The notes: generated by a model not told the origin, from the sequence alone. Counted from the first letter of the stretch, positions 47,971-59,152 are shown. The stretch: 64,000 nt of DNA from Actinomyces sp. oral taxon 170 str. F0386 (GCF_000195595.1 NZ_GL882544.1:1-64000); one strand, 5' to 3'. Made by a program: numbers and translations.

Positions 47971-49590
47971 GTGAGCACAGACTCCAGCGCCGGCTCCAGC
48001 ACGCCGACACAGGGAGCCACGATGGCGGACTCGCCCTCCACCACGGCCTTCCGCCAGCGCATCACCCGCGTCGACAGGGAGGCCGAGGAGCGCGCCGCCA
48101 CTCGGCAGCACGCCAAGGGAAAGCGCACCGCCCGGGAGCGCATCAACGACCTGCTGGACGACTCCACCTTCCTGGAGATCGGCCGCTACACCGGTTCGGG
48201 CGCCGGCGACAAGGCCCGACCCTCCGGCGTCGTCACCGGCTTCGGGCAGATCGACGGCCGTCAGGTGGCCGTCTACTCCCAGGACTTCTCCGTCTCCGGC
48301 GGAGCCCTGGGCACCATCGAGGGCGACAAGATCGTTCGCCTCCTGGACGACGCCCTGCGCCTGCGCATCCCCGTCATCGGACTCATCGACTCCGGCGGCG
48401 CCAAGATCCAGGAGGGCGTGGGAGCCCTGAGACAGTACGGGCGCATCTTCAACCGCACCTGCGCAGCCTCCGGACTGGTCCCGCAGATCAGCGTCATCCT
48501 CGGACCCTGCGCCGGCGGCGCCGTCTACAGCCCGGCCCTGACCGACTTCGTCATCGCCACCCGCCAGGCCTCCCACATGTTCGTCACCGGTCCCGACGTC
48601 GTACGCGCCACAACCGGTGAGCAGATCAGCGCCGAGGACCTCGGCGGCGCGAGGATCCACGGTTCGGTCTCCGGCGTCGTCCACTACGTGGCCGAGGACG
48701 AGGAGGACGCCCTGGGTCAGGTCCGCAGCTTCCTGGCCTACCTGCCCTCCTCATCCGGGGTCAGCGCCCCCCTGTACGCCTACGACGACGCCGACTCCCA
48801 GGCCGACGCCGAGGCCGCCCGCAGCGTCGGAGAGATCGTCCCGGCCTCCACCCGCCAGGCCTATGACGTCGTCGAGGTGGTCTCGGCGGTTGTCGACCAC
48901 GGTGAGCTCGTCCAGGTCCAGGAGGAGTTCGCCGCCAACGTGGTGGTCGGCTTCGCCTGCTTCGAGGGCCACCCCGTGGGGATCGTCGCTAATCAGCCGC
49001 TGGTGGACGCCGGCACTCTAGATGTCGACGCCTCCGAGAAGCTCGCCCGCTTCGTGCGCTTCTGCGACGCCTTCGGGCTGCCGGTGGTCACCTTCGTCGA
49101 CGTGCCCGGCTACCGCCCCGGCGCCGAGCAGGAGCACGCCGGCATCATCCGCCGCGGCGCCAAGGTCATCAACGCCTACGCCACCGCCACTGTGCCCCTG
49201 GTGACGATCGTCCTGCGCAAGGCCTACGGCGGCGCCTACATCGTCATGGGCTCCAAGGCCATCGGCGCCGACCTCAACTTCTGCTGGCCGGGAGCCGAGA
49301 TCGCCGTCCTGGGCGCCGCGGGCGCAGTCGGCATCATCCACCGCCGCGACCTGGCCAAGGTCCGCGACGAGCAGGGTGAGCAGGCTGCCACCGCCGAGCA
49401 CGAGCGGCTCGTGGCCGAGTACACCGACGCCGTCATCAACCCCGACAAGGCCGTGGCCATCGGGGAGATCGACGCCGTCATCGCCCCCGAGGACACCCGT
49501 GGCGTCATCATCGACTCGCTGGCCGCGCTGCGCGCCAAGAACGACGCCCGCCCCGACTCTCCCAAGAAGCATGACAACATCCCCCTCTGA
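47971..49590 (+). CDS. Acyl-CoA carboxylase beta subunit (carboxyltransferase)
   Basis: 539 aa, of the propionyl/acetyl-CoA carboxylase beta type found in actinobacteria. Both crotonase-fold halves are visible: KGKRTARERINDLLDDSTFLEIG, GLIDSGGAKIQEGVGALRQYGRIF and GPCAGGAVYSPALTDF in the first, and FVDVPGYRPGAEQEHAGIIRRGAKVINAYA with RKAYGGAYIVMGSKAIGAD in the second. GTG at 47971 has GAGGAGG about 8 bp upstream; an ATG at 48022 is an alternative. With the FAS gene immediately downstream, malonyl-CoA supply is the likely role. Confidence 0.95.
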   Translation: MSTDSSAGSSTPTQGATMADSPSTTAFRQRITRVDREAEERAATRQHAKGKRTARERINDLLDDSTFLEIGRYTGSGAGDKARPSGVVTGFGQIDGRQVAVYSQDFSVSGGALGTIEGDKIVRLLDDALRLRIPVIGLIDSGGAKIQEGVGALRQYGRIFNRTCAASGLVPQISVILGPCAGGAVYSPALTDFVIATRQASHMFVTGPDVVRATTGEQISAEDLGGARIHGSVSGVVHYVAEDEEDALGQVRSFLAYLPSSSGVSAPLYAYDDADSQADAEAARSVGEIVPASTRQAYDVVEVVSAVVDHGELVQVQEEFAANVVVGFACFEGHPVGIVANQPLVDAGTLDVDASEKLARFVRFCDAFGLPVVTFVDVPGYRPGAEQEHAGIIRRGAKVINAYATATVPLVTIVLRKAYGGAYIVMGSKAIGADLNFCWPGAEIAVLGAAGAVGIIHRRDLAKVRDEQGEQAATAEHERLVAEYTDAVINPDKAVAIGEIDAVIAPEDTRGVIIDSLAALRAKNDARPDSPKKHDNIPL

Positions 49591-49681
49591 CTCTCTGTCT
49601 TCGTCATCATCCGTCCCCAGCCCCGGTCACCGTTCCGAGACCTCCGACCACGCCGTCGCAACACCGAAGGACACCACCACC

Positions 49682-52600
49682 GTGCACACGACCTCGCAAG
49701 CCCCCAGCCCCGCGACCACCATCGCTGAGCGTCTGAGCGGAGGCGAGCCCTACATCATCACCTTCGGTGGCCAGGCCACCCCATGGCGTCAGACGCTCGC
49801 CGACCTGGCCTCCCTGGACCAGGCGCTGGCCGACGACGTCGTCGCCGTGGACCAGGCCGTGTCCGAGCGCCTGGCCCCCGTGGCCACCGATCTGCTCACC
49901 GTGACCCCGCGTGGCTCGCGGCTTCTGGACGATGCGGCCGCTCCGGTCGTGCCCCAGCACCGCACCACCGCCGACGGAGCCGATGTCTCCGTACCCGGCA
50001 TCCTCATGGCCCAGCACGCCGCCCTGGCCTCGCTGCCCGGCGTCGGTATCGACACCACCGCCCACGCCCCGATGGGGGCCATCGGCCACTCCCAGGGCGT
50101 CCTGGGCGTCAGCCTCCTTGAGGCCGTTCGGACTTCGGACCGCGAGAGAATCATCCAGGTCCACGCCATCGCCCGCCTCATCGGCGCCGCGGCCACCCGC
50201 ACCACCCGCCGTCTCGACCTGGGGACGGTGGGGGAGTCCACCCCCATGCTCTCGGTGCGTGGTGTGACCCGCAGCGTGCTCGACACCGTCCTGGCCCAGG
50301 TGCCCGGCTCCGAGAGGATCTCCGTGGGCGTCACCAACGGTCGCCAGGCCCACATCCTCTCCGGGCGACCCGCCGACCTCGAGCGCGTCGTCACCGCCCT
50401 GGAGGCGGCCGCCGCCCGCAGCGCCAAGGCTCGTAAAGACCGCCGCCGCGGCGGTGCCGTTCTGTCTCCCGTCACCGAGTTCCTCACCACCTCGGTGCCC
50501 TTCCACACCCCGCTGCTGGGCAGCGCCGTCGACGACGTCGCCGCCTGGGCGGCTGCCTGCGGTCTGGACGAGAAGCTCGCCCGGGACCTGGCCACCGCTG
50601 TGCTCATCGACCCGGTCGACTGGCCCGGTCTGGTCACCGAGGCCCTTGGTATCGGCTCGGCCGACCCGGTGCGCACCGTTGTGGACCTGGGGCCGGGCAC
50701 CGTGCTGGTCCGTCTCACCGAGGGCGTCGTGGCCGGCACCGGTACCACTGTCGTGCCCGCGGGCACCGCCAAGGCCATCGACGACCTCGACCGCGCCGGC
50801 GCTGCTCCCCAGCCCAGCGTCGACCGCTCCCGCTTCGCCCCGCGCATCACCCGCCTGCCCGACGGCCGCCTCACCCTGGACACGGCCTTCACCCGCCTGA
50901 CCGGCCGCAGTGCCGTCCTCCTGGCCGGGATGACCCCCACCACTGTGGACCCCGCCATCGTGGCGGCCGCCGCCAACGCCGGCTACTGGGCCGAGCTCGC
51001 CGGTGGTGGGCAGACCACCCCCGCCGTCCTGGCCGAGAACCTGGAGGGCCTGGAGGAGGCGCTCGAGCCCGGGCGAACCGCGGCCTTCAACGCCATGTTC
51101 ATGGACCGCTACCTGTGGAACCTGCACCTGGGCACCCAGCGCCTGCTGTCCAAGGCCCGTGCCGGCGGTGCCCCCATCGACGGCATCACCATCTCCGCAG
51201 GAATCCCCGAGCTCGACGAGGCCACCGCTCTGCTCGAGCGCCTCCACGCCGAGGGCTTCCCCTACATCGCATTCAAGCCCGGCACCGTGGACCAGATCCG
51301 CCAGGTGCTGGCCATCGCACGTGCCGTGCCCGACAGCCCCGTCATCATCCAGATCGAGGACGGGCACGCCGGTGGCCACCACTCGTGGGAGGACCTGGAC
51401 ACCATGCTCCTGGCCACCTATGACGCCATCCGCGCCGTGACCAACGTCGTGCTCGTCGTCGGAGGCGGCATCGGTACACCCGCCCGCGCCGCCGACTACC
51501 TCACCGGCCGCTGGGCCGAGGCCTACGGCACGGCCGCCGCCCCCGTCGACGGCGTCATGATCGGTACCGCCGCCATGACCTGCCTGGAGGCCAGGACCAA
51601 CGACGACGTCAAGCAGCTCCTCGTCGATACCCCCGGAATCCCCGAGGACTCCGGGGTCGAGGGCGGCTGGGTCGCCTCGGGGGAGTCCATCGGCGGCATG
51701 ACGTCGGGTCTGTCCCACCTGCGCGCCGACCTCTACGAGATCGACAACTCCTCGGCCCGGGCCTCCCGCCTCATCCAGGAGCTCGCCGGTGATGAGGCCG
51801 CCATGGCCGCTCGCCGCCAGGAGATGATCGACGCCCTGGCCAAGACCGCCAAGCCCTACTTCGGCGACGTCGAGGAGATGACCTACCTCGAATGGGCCAC
51901 CCGCTACGCCGAGTTGTGCGTCGCCCCGCACGAGGGTCGGCCCGCCACCCGCGCCGACTGGGCTGACGAGGGGTGGTACGACCGCTTCATCGACCTGCTG
52001 CACCGTGTCGAGGCCCGCCTGAGCCGGGCCGACCACGGTGAGATCCTCACGCTCTTCGCCGACTACGACGCCGTCATCGACTCCGACGCCGCCCTGGCCG
52101 CCCTGGCTGAGCGCTACCCGTCGGCCGCCTCCACCCTCGTGGAGCCCGTCGACGCCGCCTGGTTCGTCGACCTGTGCCGCAAGCACCCCAAGCCCGTGCC
52201 CTTCGTGCCCGTGGTCGACGCCGACATCCTGCGCTGGTGGGGCACCGACTCCCTGTGGCAGTCCCAGGACCCGCGCTACACCGCCGACCAGGTGCGCATC
52301 ATCCCCGGTCCCGTGGCTGTCGCCGGCATCACCACCATCAACGAACCCGTCGGTGAGCTGCTGGGCCGCTTCGAGACCGCCGCCGTCGAGGCCCTCCACG
52401 ACGCCGGCACCGGCGAGCAGGAGGCAGCCGGCCGCCTGGGCGCTGCCCCCGCCGTGGCCGACGGGGCGCTGGCCGCCCCTGTGGCCGACGCCAAGGAGCT
52501 CGTCCAGGTCGCCCCCCACGTCCTGTGGAACGGCCACCTGACCGTCAACCCGGCCACCGTCCTGGGTGACGACGCCTACAACGTCGTCGCCCGCCCGGAC

Positions 52601-55600
52601 GTCGCCGAGGACGCCTACGACCTCGACATCCGCCTCGACACCCACTGGGACGGCACCCCCGGCGGCGACGAGATCCACGCAGTGCGCCGTCTTGTGGTGC
52701 CGCTGCGGCTGGCCCGCGCCTGGGACGGTGCCGCCCCGCTGGTCGACCCTGAGCGCATCAGCGAGACGATGAACGACCTGCTGCGCTCCACCGCCGGTGT
52801 GGGCGCCGTGTCGATCACAGGCGACGACGTCGACCACCTGCCCGAGGTCCGCCCCGCGCAGCCCGAGGCCACGGACGCCCTGGGGCGTCTCGCCACCCAG
52901 CCCTTCGGCACCATCCACGGCTCCTTCACGCTGGCTAGCACCCTGGGCCACGACCACGCCTCGGTGACGGCCGACGCGCTACCGGTGGACCTCTCAGCCG
53001 CCCCGTTCGTCCCCGACGCCCTCCTCGGCCCCTGCTGGCCGGTGGTCTACGCCGCCCTGGGCAGCGTCGTCGAGGACGGCATGCCGCTCATCGAGGGGCT
53101 GCTCGGTGCGGTCCACCTGGACCACACCATCGACCTGCATCTCACCCTCCACCAGCTCCAGGCAGCTGCGGCCACCACCAGCCCCACGATCAAGGTCACC
53201 GGCTGGGTCGCGGCCCTGGAGGAGTCCAGCGCCGGCCGCGTCGTCGACGTGCGCCTGGAGCTGACCGACGCAGATGACGGCACCATCGTGGCGCTCATGC
53301 GCGAGCGTTTCGCCATCCGCGGCCGAGCTTCCGGCAACGCCGTGCCCAGCGCACCCGAGCTGGCCGGTGGCACCGGGCGCGAAACCGCTCCGGCAGCCCG
53401 TCGTATCCTGCGCCGCACCACCGTCACCGCGCCTGCCGACATGACGGCCTTCGCCCGGGTCACCGGCGACTTCAACCCGATCCACACCTCTTACAACGCC
53501 GCCCACGTGGCCGGCATGGACGCACCGCTCGTCCACGGCATGTGGCTGTCGGCCACCGCCCAGCAGGTGGCGGCCTCCACCGCAGCCGACGGCTCGCGCC
53601 ACGTGCTGGCGGGCTGGACCTACGTCATGACCGGACCGGTGGAGCTGGGCGACGACGTCGAGATCACCGTGGAGCGCACCGGCCTGGTGGTCGGTGGTGG
53701 CTACGTCCTGGAGGTCGTCTGCCGCATCAACGGTGAGGTCGTCTCCCGCGGCACTGCCGTGACGACGCCCGAACCCACCGCCTACATCTACCCCGGCCAG
53801 GGCATCCAGGCCCCCGGCATGGGTCTGGACGAGATGAGCTCCTCCAAGGCCGCTCGTGAGGTCTGGGAACGAGCCGACGCCCACACCCGCGCCGAGCTCG
53901 GCTTCTCCGTCATCAACCTGGTGCGTGACAACCCCACCGAGATGACCGCCCGCGGCGTCACCTACCGCCACCCCGAGGGCCTGCTCAACCTCACCCAGTT
54001 CACCCAGGTGGCCCTGGCCACCGTGGCCATGGCGACCACCGCGCGCCTGGCCGAGGCCGGTGCCCTGGTGGAGAACGCAGCCTTCGCCGGCCACTCCCTG
54101 GGCGAGTACACGGCCCTGAGCGCCTACGGACGCGTCATGCCCGTGGAGACGACGATCTCGATCGTCTTCCAGCGCGGCTCCACCATGCACTCGCTGGTGC
54201 CGCGCGACGCAGACGGTGCCTCGAATTACCGGATGGGCGCGCTGCGCCCCAACCAGGCCGGGATCAAGGCCGACGAGGTTGAGGCCTACGTGCAGTCGAT
54301 CTCCCAGGAGACCAGCGAGTTCCTCCAGATCGTCAACCACAACCTGGCCGGCGTCCAGTACGCCGTCGCCGGCACAATCAAGGGCCTGGACGCCCTGGCC
54401 GCGGACGCCCGCGCCAAGGCCAAGGCGCGCGGTGGCAAGAACCCCTTCATGTTCGTGCCCGGCATTGACGTGCCCTTCCACTCCGAGGTGCTGCGTCCCG
54501 GCGTCCCTGAGTTCCGCGGTCGCCTGCTCGAGCTCGTCCCCAACGACCTCGATGTCGAGCGCCTCGTGGGCCACTACGTGCCCAACTTGGTGGCGCGTCC
54601 CTTCGCACTGACCCAGGACTTCGCCCGCTCGATCCTTGAGGTCGTTCCTTCCGAGCCGATTGAAGAGATCCTGGCCGACTGGGACTCCTGGGTGAAGCGT
54701 CCCACCGAGCTCGCCCGTGTCCTACTGGTCGAGCTCCTGGCCTGGCAGTTCGCCTCCCCGGTGCGTTGGATCGAGACCCAGGAGGTCCTGCTGTCCTCTC
54801 TGAGCGAGGGAGGCCTGGGGATCGAGCACGTCGTCGAGGTCGGCCTGGCGGGCTCGCCCACCCTGGCGAATCTGGCCACCAATACCCTGCGCCTGCCCCA
54901 GCACGCCGGGCGCCACGTCACCGTGCACAACGCGCGCCGTGACGAGGCGCGGGTCCTGGCCACCGACACCGACCCGGCTGTGGAGCTCACCGAGCCGGAG
55001 TTCGACGCCCCGGCCACCGAGGAGCCCGCCGCTGAGACCGGCTCCTCTGCAGAGACGGCTGCCGCCACGCCATCCCCGGCTCCCACGGTCGAGGCCGCAC
55101 CCGCTCCGACGGCTCCGGCCGCCGGCGGGCCGGTCGATGACCTGTCCTTCGGAGCGACCGACGCTCTGACGGTGCTGCTGGCCCACGCCTCACGCATCCG
55201 CCCCGAGCAGATCGGCGCCACCGACACCACCGAGACGCTCACCAACGGCGTCTCCTCGCGCCGCAACCAGCTCCTCATGGACCTGGGCACCGAGCTCGAA
55301 CTCGCCTCCATCGACGGCGCCGCCGATGCCGACATGACCGCCCTGGCGGCCACGGTCGCCAAGGGCGCCCCCGGCTACAAGGCCTTCGGCCCCGTCCTCA
55401 CCGAGGCTATCCGTGTGGGCCTGGGCCGTCTGCTCGGCCCCTCCGGCGTTCGCGCCTCACGGATCGCCGACCGCGTCACCGGCACCTGGGGCCTGGGTCA
55501 GGGCTGGGTCTCCCACGTGACCGCCGCCCTGTTCCTGGGCACCCGTGAGGGTTCCTCGATGCGAGGCGAGGACCTGGCCTCTTTGGGGTCCTCGGCCCCG

Positions 55601-58600
55601 CTGACCAGCGCCGGCGCCGTCGACGCTCTTATTGACTCCGCTGTCCAGGCGGTTGCCGCCGACCACGGTGTGGCCGTCTCCAAGCCGAGTGCCGGTGGCG
55701 CTGGCGGAGCGGTCGTCGACTCCGCCGCTCTGGACGCCTTCGCTCAGAGCGTCACCGGTGAGGAGGGAGTCCTGGCCGCTACCGCCCGCACCCTTCTGGA
55801 TGCCCTGGGCCTGACCGAGAAGGCCACTGTTCCGGCAGACGCCGACGACGAGGCCGCTCGCACCCGGGCCGCTCTGGCAGCCCTGGACGCCGAGCTCGGG
55901 GCAGGATGGGTCAAGTCCGTCACCCCGGCCTTCGCCGCCGAGCGCGCCGTCCTCATCGACGACCGCTGGGCCACCGCCCGTGAGGACGTCGCCCGCCTCG
56001 GTTCCGGCGAGACCGACCTGGACGCCTCCCGCCACCTCCTGGCACCCGAGCGCTTCGTGGGCCTGGGGCAGGCGGTGGCCGACCACGCCACCTGGTGGGC
56101 GAAGCAGGTCAAGGGCTCCGAGCTGGCCGACGCCGCCGAGCGCGCCGCCATCCTGACCGAGATCGCCCAGGCAGCCCCGAAGACCCCCCAGACCGGTGAC
56201 TCCACGGTCCGCTGGTCCGAGGACGTCGCCGTCGTTACCGGCGTGGCGCCCAGCTCCATCGCCGCAGCCGTTGTCGGGGACCTCCTAGCCGGTGGAGCCA
56301 CCGTGGTGGCCACCAGCTCGCGTCTGACACACGAGCGCCTGGACTTCGCCACCGCTCTTTACCGCGAGCACGCCGCGGCCGGGGCCAAGCTGTGGATGGT
56401 CCCGGCGAACCTGTCCTCCTACCGCGACGTCGACGCCCTGGCGGAGTGGATCGGCAACGACCAGGTGGTCACCTCCGGCGGATCCACCAAGGTCGTCAAG
56501 GAGGCCCTGGTTCCCACCCTCCTGTTCCCCTTCGCCGCGCCACGCGTCTCCGGAACGCTGGCCGACGCCGGCCCCGCCGCGGAGTCCCAGTCCCGGCTGC
56601 TGCTGTGGTCGGTGGAGCGCACCATAGCCGCCCTGAGCGCGATCGGCACCGACACCCACGTCGACCATCGTCTCCACGTGGTGCTGCCCGGGTCCCCGAA
56701 CCGGGGCATCTTCGGCGGTGATGGCGCCTATGGCGAGGTCAAGGCCGCCCTGGACGCGATCGCCAACCGCTGGTCCTCCGAGCGGGCCTGGGCCCAGCGC
56801 GTCACACTGGCTCACCCACGTATCGGCTGGGTCAAGGGCACCGGCCTCATGGGCGGCAACGACCCACTCGTCGCCGCCGTCGAGGCCGCCGGGATCCGCA
56901 CCTGGACCACCGAGGAGATCGCCTCCGAGCTGACCGACCTGTGCACCACCGAGGTGCGCACCCGCGCCGCGGAGGCTCCCGTGAACGCCGACCTCACCGG
57001 CGGACTGGGTGACGGCATCGACCTGGTCGCCCTGCGTGAGAACGCTGCCGCACAGGCCACCGCACCCGCTCAGGAGACCGAGATTCCGGCCGTCATCAAG
57101 GCCCTGCCCACCCCGGTCGTTCCGACCCAGCCCACCGCCCCCCAGTGGGGCGAGGTGAACGCCGACCTCGATGACCTGGTCGTCATCATCTCCACCGGCG
57201 AGGTCTCCACCTGGGGCTCGGGCCGCACACGTCGCGAGGCCGAGCTGGGCATGAGCGGCGGGGAGGACGTCGACCTGACCGCCGCCGGCGTTCTCGAGCT
57301 CGCCTGGGGCATGGGGCTGCTCACCTGGCAGGACAGCCCCAAGGCCGGCTGGTACGACACCGACGGCGAGATGGTCGAGGAGTCCGACATCCTGGACCGC
57401 TACCGCGACGAGGTCGTGGCCCGCTGCGGAATCCGCGAGTTCGTTGACGACGGTGTCATCGCGCCGATCGCCGACGAGGAGGTCACCGTCTACCTCGACC
57501 GCGACATCACCCTGTCGGTTCCCGACGAGGCCACGGCCCGCACCATCGAGGCCTCCGACCCCGAGCACACACTCGTGGTGCCCGATGCGGAGACCGGCGA
57601 GTGGACCGTCACGCGCCTGGCCGGCTCACTGGCCCGGGTGCCGCGCCGTGCTGCCCTGTCGCGCACGGTCGGCGGCCAGTTCCCGCGCGATTTCGATCCG
57701 GAGCGCTGGGGCATCCCCGCCTCGATGACTCAGGGCATGGACCCGATCGCCTCCTGGAACCTGGTTACCGCCGTCGACGCCTTCCTGTCTGCCGGCTTCA
57801 CCCCGGCCGAGCTGCTCAAGGCCGTCCACCCCTCCGATGTGGCCTCCACGCAGGGCACCGGATTCGGTGGCATGGAGTCGATGCGCAAGATGTTCGTCGG
57901 CCGGTTCCTGGGGGAGGAACGTCCCAGCGACATCCTCCAGGAGGCCCTGCCCAACGTCGTGGCCGCCCACGTCATGCAGTCCTACATCGGCGGCTACGGC
58001 GCCATGGTTCAGCCAGTGAGCGCCTGCGCCACCGCGGCCGTCTCCATCGAGGAGGGCTGGGACAAGATCGCCCTGGGCAAGGCCGATGTCGTCGTGGCCG
58101 GCGCCATCGACGACATCTCGATCGAGTCCGTCGTCGGCTTCGGCAACATGAACGCCACCGCGGAGGCCGCGACCATGCGCGCCAAAGGCATCTCCGACCG
58201 CCACTTCTCGCGTGCCAACGATCGCCGTCGCGGTGGCTTCGTGGAGGCCGAGGGAGGCGGCACGGTGATTCTGGCCCGCGGCTCGGTCGCGGCCCAGATG
58301 GGCCTGCCGGTGGCCGGTGTGGTCGGATTCGTCTCGTCCTACGCGGACGGCGCCCACACCTCAATCCCGGCACCCGGCCTGGGCGCCCTGGGTGCCGGCC
58401 GCGGTGGGCGCAGCTCGCGCCTGGCCAAGGCCCTTGCGGCACTGGGCGTAGAGGCCGATGACATCGCGCTGGTCTCCAAGCACGACACCTCAACCGGCGC
58501 CAACGACCCCAACGAGTCCGAGCTGCACACGCGCCTGGCGCGCGCTCTGGGACGCTCCGAGGGCAACTCGCTGGTGGCGGTCTCACAGAAGACCATCACC

Positions 58601-59134
58601 GGTCACGCCAAGGGCGGTGCCGCGGTCTTCCAGGTCGCCGGCCTCACAGAGATCCTCGCCTCCGGCGTGGCTCCCGGTAACGCCTCGTTGGACGTCGTCG
58701 ACGCCCCACTGGCCAAGGACGCCTTCTGGGTGTGGCCGCGCAGGCCCATCCGCCTGGCCGGCCGTGGCGGCAGGGACGGGCGTGTCCCCGGCGCCGGCCC
58801 GGTGCGTGCGGGGCTGCTGACCTCGTTGGGCTTCGGGCACGTCTCAGGTCTCATCGCGATCGTCCACCCCGGTGCCTTCGAGGCCGCACTGCGTCAGGCC
58901 GCTGGCCAGGAGGCGGTCGACGCCTGGCTGGCCTCTGCCAACGCCCGCCTGGCAGCCGGCACGAGGCGTCGCCGCGCCGGCATGATCGGTCGGGCTCCGC
59001 TGTTCGAGCCGGTCCAGGGCCGACGCCTGGGCGAGGAGTCCAGGCAGCGCGACCCGCACGAGGTTGAGGCCGCCATGCTGCTCGACCCCGACGCCCGTCT
59101 GGGCACTGACGGCGTCTACCACACCGGGGAGTAG
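49682..59134 (+). CDS. fas: Type I fatty acid synthase (multidomain)
   Basis: One frame of about 3150 aa, the usual size and order of a mycobacterial-type FAS-I. Domains by nucleotide-derived positions: acetyltransferase (GHSQG, Ser about 137); enoyl reductase (from about 400, LLAGMTPTTVDPAIV and AELAGGGQ); dehydratase hot-dog region (FNPIHTSYNAAHVAGM, HGMW, about 1260); malonyl/palmitoyl transferase (GHSLGEYTALSAYGR, Ser about 1472); acyl carrier protein (NGVSSRRNQLLMDLG, phosphopantetheine Ser 1858/1859); ketoreductase (VVTGVAPSSIAAAVVGDLL, with GDGAYGEVKAAL and Tyr about 2350); ketosynthase (VSACATAAVSIEEGWDKI, Cys about 2782; later KTITGHAKGGAAV). It has no built-in phosphopantetheinyl transferase, which fits the separate acpS. 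GTG at 49682 has GAAGGA 9 bp upstream; an ATG at 49571 overlapping accD would add 37 residues. Confidence 0.96.
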   Translation: MHTTSQAPSPATTIAERLSGGEPYIITFGGQATPWRQTLADLASLDQALADDVVAVDQAVSERLAPVATDLLTVTPRGSRLLDDAAAPVVPQHRTTADGADVSVPGILMAQHAALASLPGVGIDTTAHAPMGAIGHSQGVLGVSLLEAVRTSDRERIIQVHAIARLIGAAATRTTRRLDLGTVGESTPMLSVRGVTRSVLDTVLAQVPGSERISVGVTNGRQAHILSGRPADLERVVTALEAAAARSAKARKDRRRGGAVLSPVTEFLTTSVPFHTPLLGSAVDDVAAWAAACGLDEKLARDLATAVLIDPVDWPGLVTEALGIGSADPVRTVVDLGPGTVLVRLTEGVVAGTGTTVVPAGTAKAIDDLDRAGAAPQPSVDRSRFAPRITRLPDGRLTLDTAFTRLTGRSAVLLAGMTPTTVDPAIVAAAANAGYWAELAGGGQTTPAVLAENLEGLEEALEPGRTAAFNAMFMDRYLWNLHLGTQRLLSKARAGGAPIDGITISAGIPELDEATALLERLHAEGFPYIAFKPGTVDQIRQVLAIARAVPDSPVIIQIEDGHAGGHHSWEDLDTMLLATYDAIRAVTNVVLVVGGGIGTPARAADYLTGRWAEAYGTAAAPVDGVMIGTAAMTCLEARTNDDVKQLLVDTPGIPEDSGVEGGWVASGESIGGMTSGLSHLRADLYEIDNSSARASRLIQELAGDEAAMAARRQEMIDALAKTAKPYFGDVEEMTYLEWATRYAELCVAPHEGRPATRADWADEGWYDRFIDLLHRVEARLSRADHGEILTLFADYDAVIDSDAALAALAERYPSAASTLVEPVDAAWFVDLCRKHPKPVPFVPVVDADILRWWGTDSLWQSQDPRYTADQVRIIPGPVAVAGITTINEPVGELLGRFETAAVEALHDAGTGEQEAAGRLGAAPAVADGALAAPVADAKELVQVAPHVLWNGHLTVNPATVLGDDAYNVVARPDVAEDAYDLDIRLDTHWDGTPGGDEIHAVRRLVVPLRLARAWDGAAPLVDPERISETMNDLLRSTAGVGAVSITGDDVDHLPEVRPAQPEATDALGRLATQPFGTIHGSFTLASTLGHDHASVTADALPVDLSAAPFVPDALLGPCWPVVYAALGSVVEDGMPLIEGLLGAVHLDHTIDLHLTLHQLQAAAATTSPTIKVTGWVAALEESSAGRVVDVRLELTDADDGTIVALMRERFAIRGRASGNAVPSAPELAGGTGRETAPAARRILRRTTVTAPADMTAFARVTGDFNPIHTSYNAAHVAGMDAPLVHGMWLSATAQQVAASTAADGSRHVLAGWTYVMTGPVELGDDVEITVERTGLVVGGGYVLEVVCRINGEVVSRGTAVTTPEPTAYIYPGQGIQAPGMGLDEMSSSKAAREVWERADAHTRAELGFSVINLVRDNPTEMTARGVTYRHPEGLLNLTQFTQVALATVAMATTARLAEAGALVENAAFAGHSLGEYTALSAYGRVMPVETTISIVFQRGSTMHSLVPRDADGASNYRMGALRPNQAGIKADEVEAYVQSISQETSEFLQIVNHNLAGVQYAVAGTIKGLDALAADARAKAKARGGKNPFMFVPGIDVPFHSEVLRPGVPEFRGRLLELVPNDLDVERLVGHYVPNLVARPFALTQDFARSILEVVPSEPIEEILADWDSWVKRPTELARVLLVELLAWQFASPVRWIETQEVLLSSLSEGGLGIEHVVEVGLAGSPTLANLATNTLRLPQHAGRHVTVHNARRDEARVLATDTDPAVELTEPEFDAPATEEPAAETGSSAETAAATPSPAPTVEAAPAPTAPAAGGPVDDLSFGATDALTVLLAHASRIRPEQIGATDTTETLTNGVSSRRNQLLMDLGTELELASIDGAADADMTALAATVAKGAPGYKAFGPVLTEAIRVGLGRLLGPSGVRASRIADRVTGTWGLGQGWVSHVTAALFLGTREGSSMRGEDLASLGSSAPLTSAGAVDALIDSAVQAVAADHGVAVSKPSAGGAGGAVVDSAALDAFAQSVTGEEGVLAATARTLLDALGLTEKATVPADADDEAARTRAALAALDAELGAGWVKSVTPAFAAERAVLIDDRWATAREDVARLGSGETDLDASRHLLAPERFVGLGQAVADHATWWAKQVKGSELADAAERAAILTEIAQAAPKTPQTGDSTVRWSEDVAVVTGVAPSSIAAAVVGDLLAGGATVVATSSRLTHERLDFATALYREHAAAGAKLWMVPANLSSYRDVDALAEWIGNDQVVTSGGSTKVVKEALVPTLLFPFAAPRVSGTLADAGPAAESQSRLLLWSVERTIAALSAIGTDTHVDHRLHVVLPGSPNRGIFGGDGAYGEVKAALDAIANRWSSERAWAQRVTLAHPRIGWVKGTGLMGGNDPLVAAVEAAGIRTWTTEEIASELTDLCTTEVRTRAAEAPVNADLTGGLGDGIDLVALRENAAAQATAPAQETEIPAVIKALPTPVVPTQPTAPQWGEVNADLDDLVVIISTGEVSTWGSGRTRREAELGMSGGEDVDLTAAGVLELAWGMGLLTWQDSPKAGWYDTDGEMVEESDILDRYRDEVVARCGIREFVDDGVIAPIADEEVTVYLDRDITLSVPDEATARTIEASDPEHTLVVPDAETGEWTVTRLAGSLARVPRRAALSRTVGGQFPRDFDPERWGIPASMTQGMDPIASWNLVTAVDAFLSAGFTPAELLKAVHPSDVASTQGTGFGGMESMRKMFVGRFLGEERPSDILQEALPNVVAAHVMQSYIGGYGAMVQPVSACATAAVSIEEGWDKIALGKADVVVAGAIDDISIESVVGFGNMNATAEAATMRAKGISDRHFSRANDRRRGGFVEAEGGGTVILARGSVAAQMGLPVAGVVGFVSSYADGAHTSIPAPGLGALGAGRGGRSSRLAKALAALGVEADDIALVSKHDTSTGANDPNESELHTRLARALGRSEGNSLVAVSQKTITGHAKGGAAVFQVAGLTEILASGVAPGNASLDVVDAPLAKDAFWVWPRRPIRLAGRGGRDGRVPGAGPVRAGLLTSLGFGHVSGLIAIVHPGAFEAALRQAAGQEAVDAWLASANARLAAGTRRRRAGMIGRAPLFEPVQGRRLGEESRQRDPHEVEAAMLLDPDARLGTDGVYHTGE

Positions 59135-59152
59135 ACTCATCCACAAGGGCGG

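Noticed and set aside
49607-52957. Very long open frame on the minus strand (over 1100 codons) across the FAS gene
   Set aside because: It mirrors the third-base GC bias of a high-GC gene, has no ribosome site or recognisable domain, and overlaps a clearly functional FAS.
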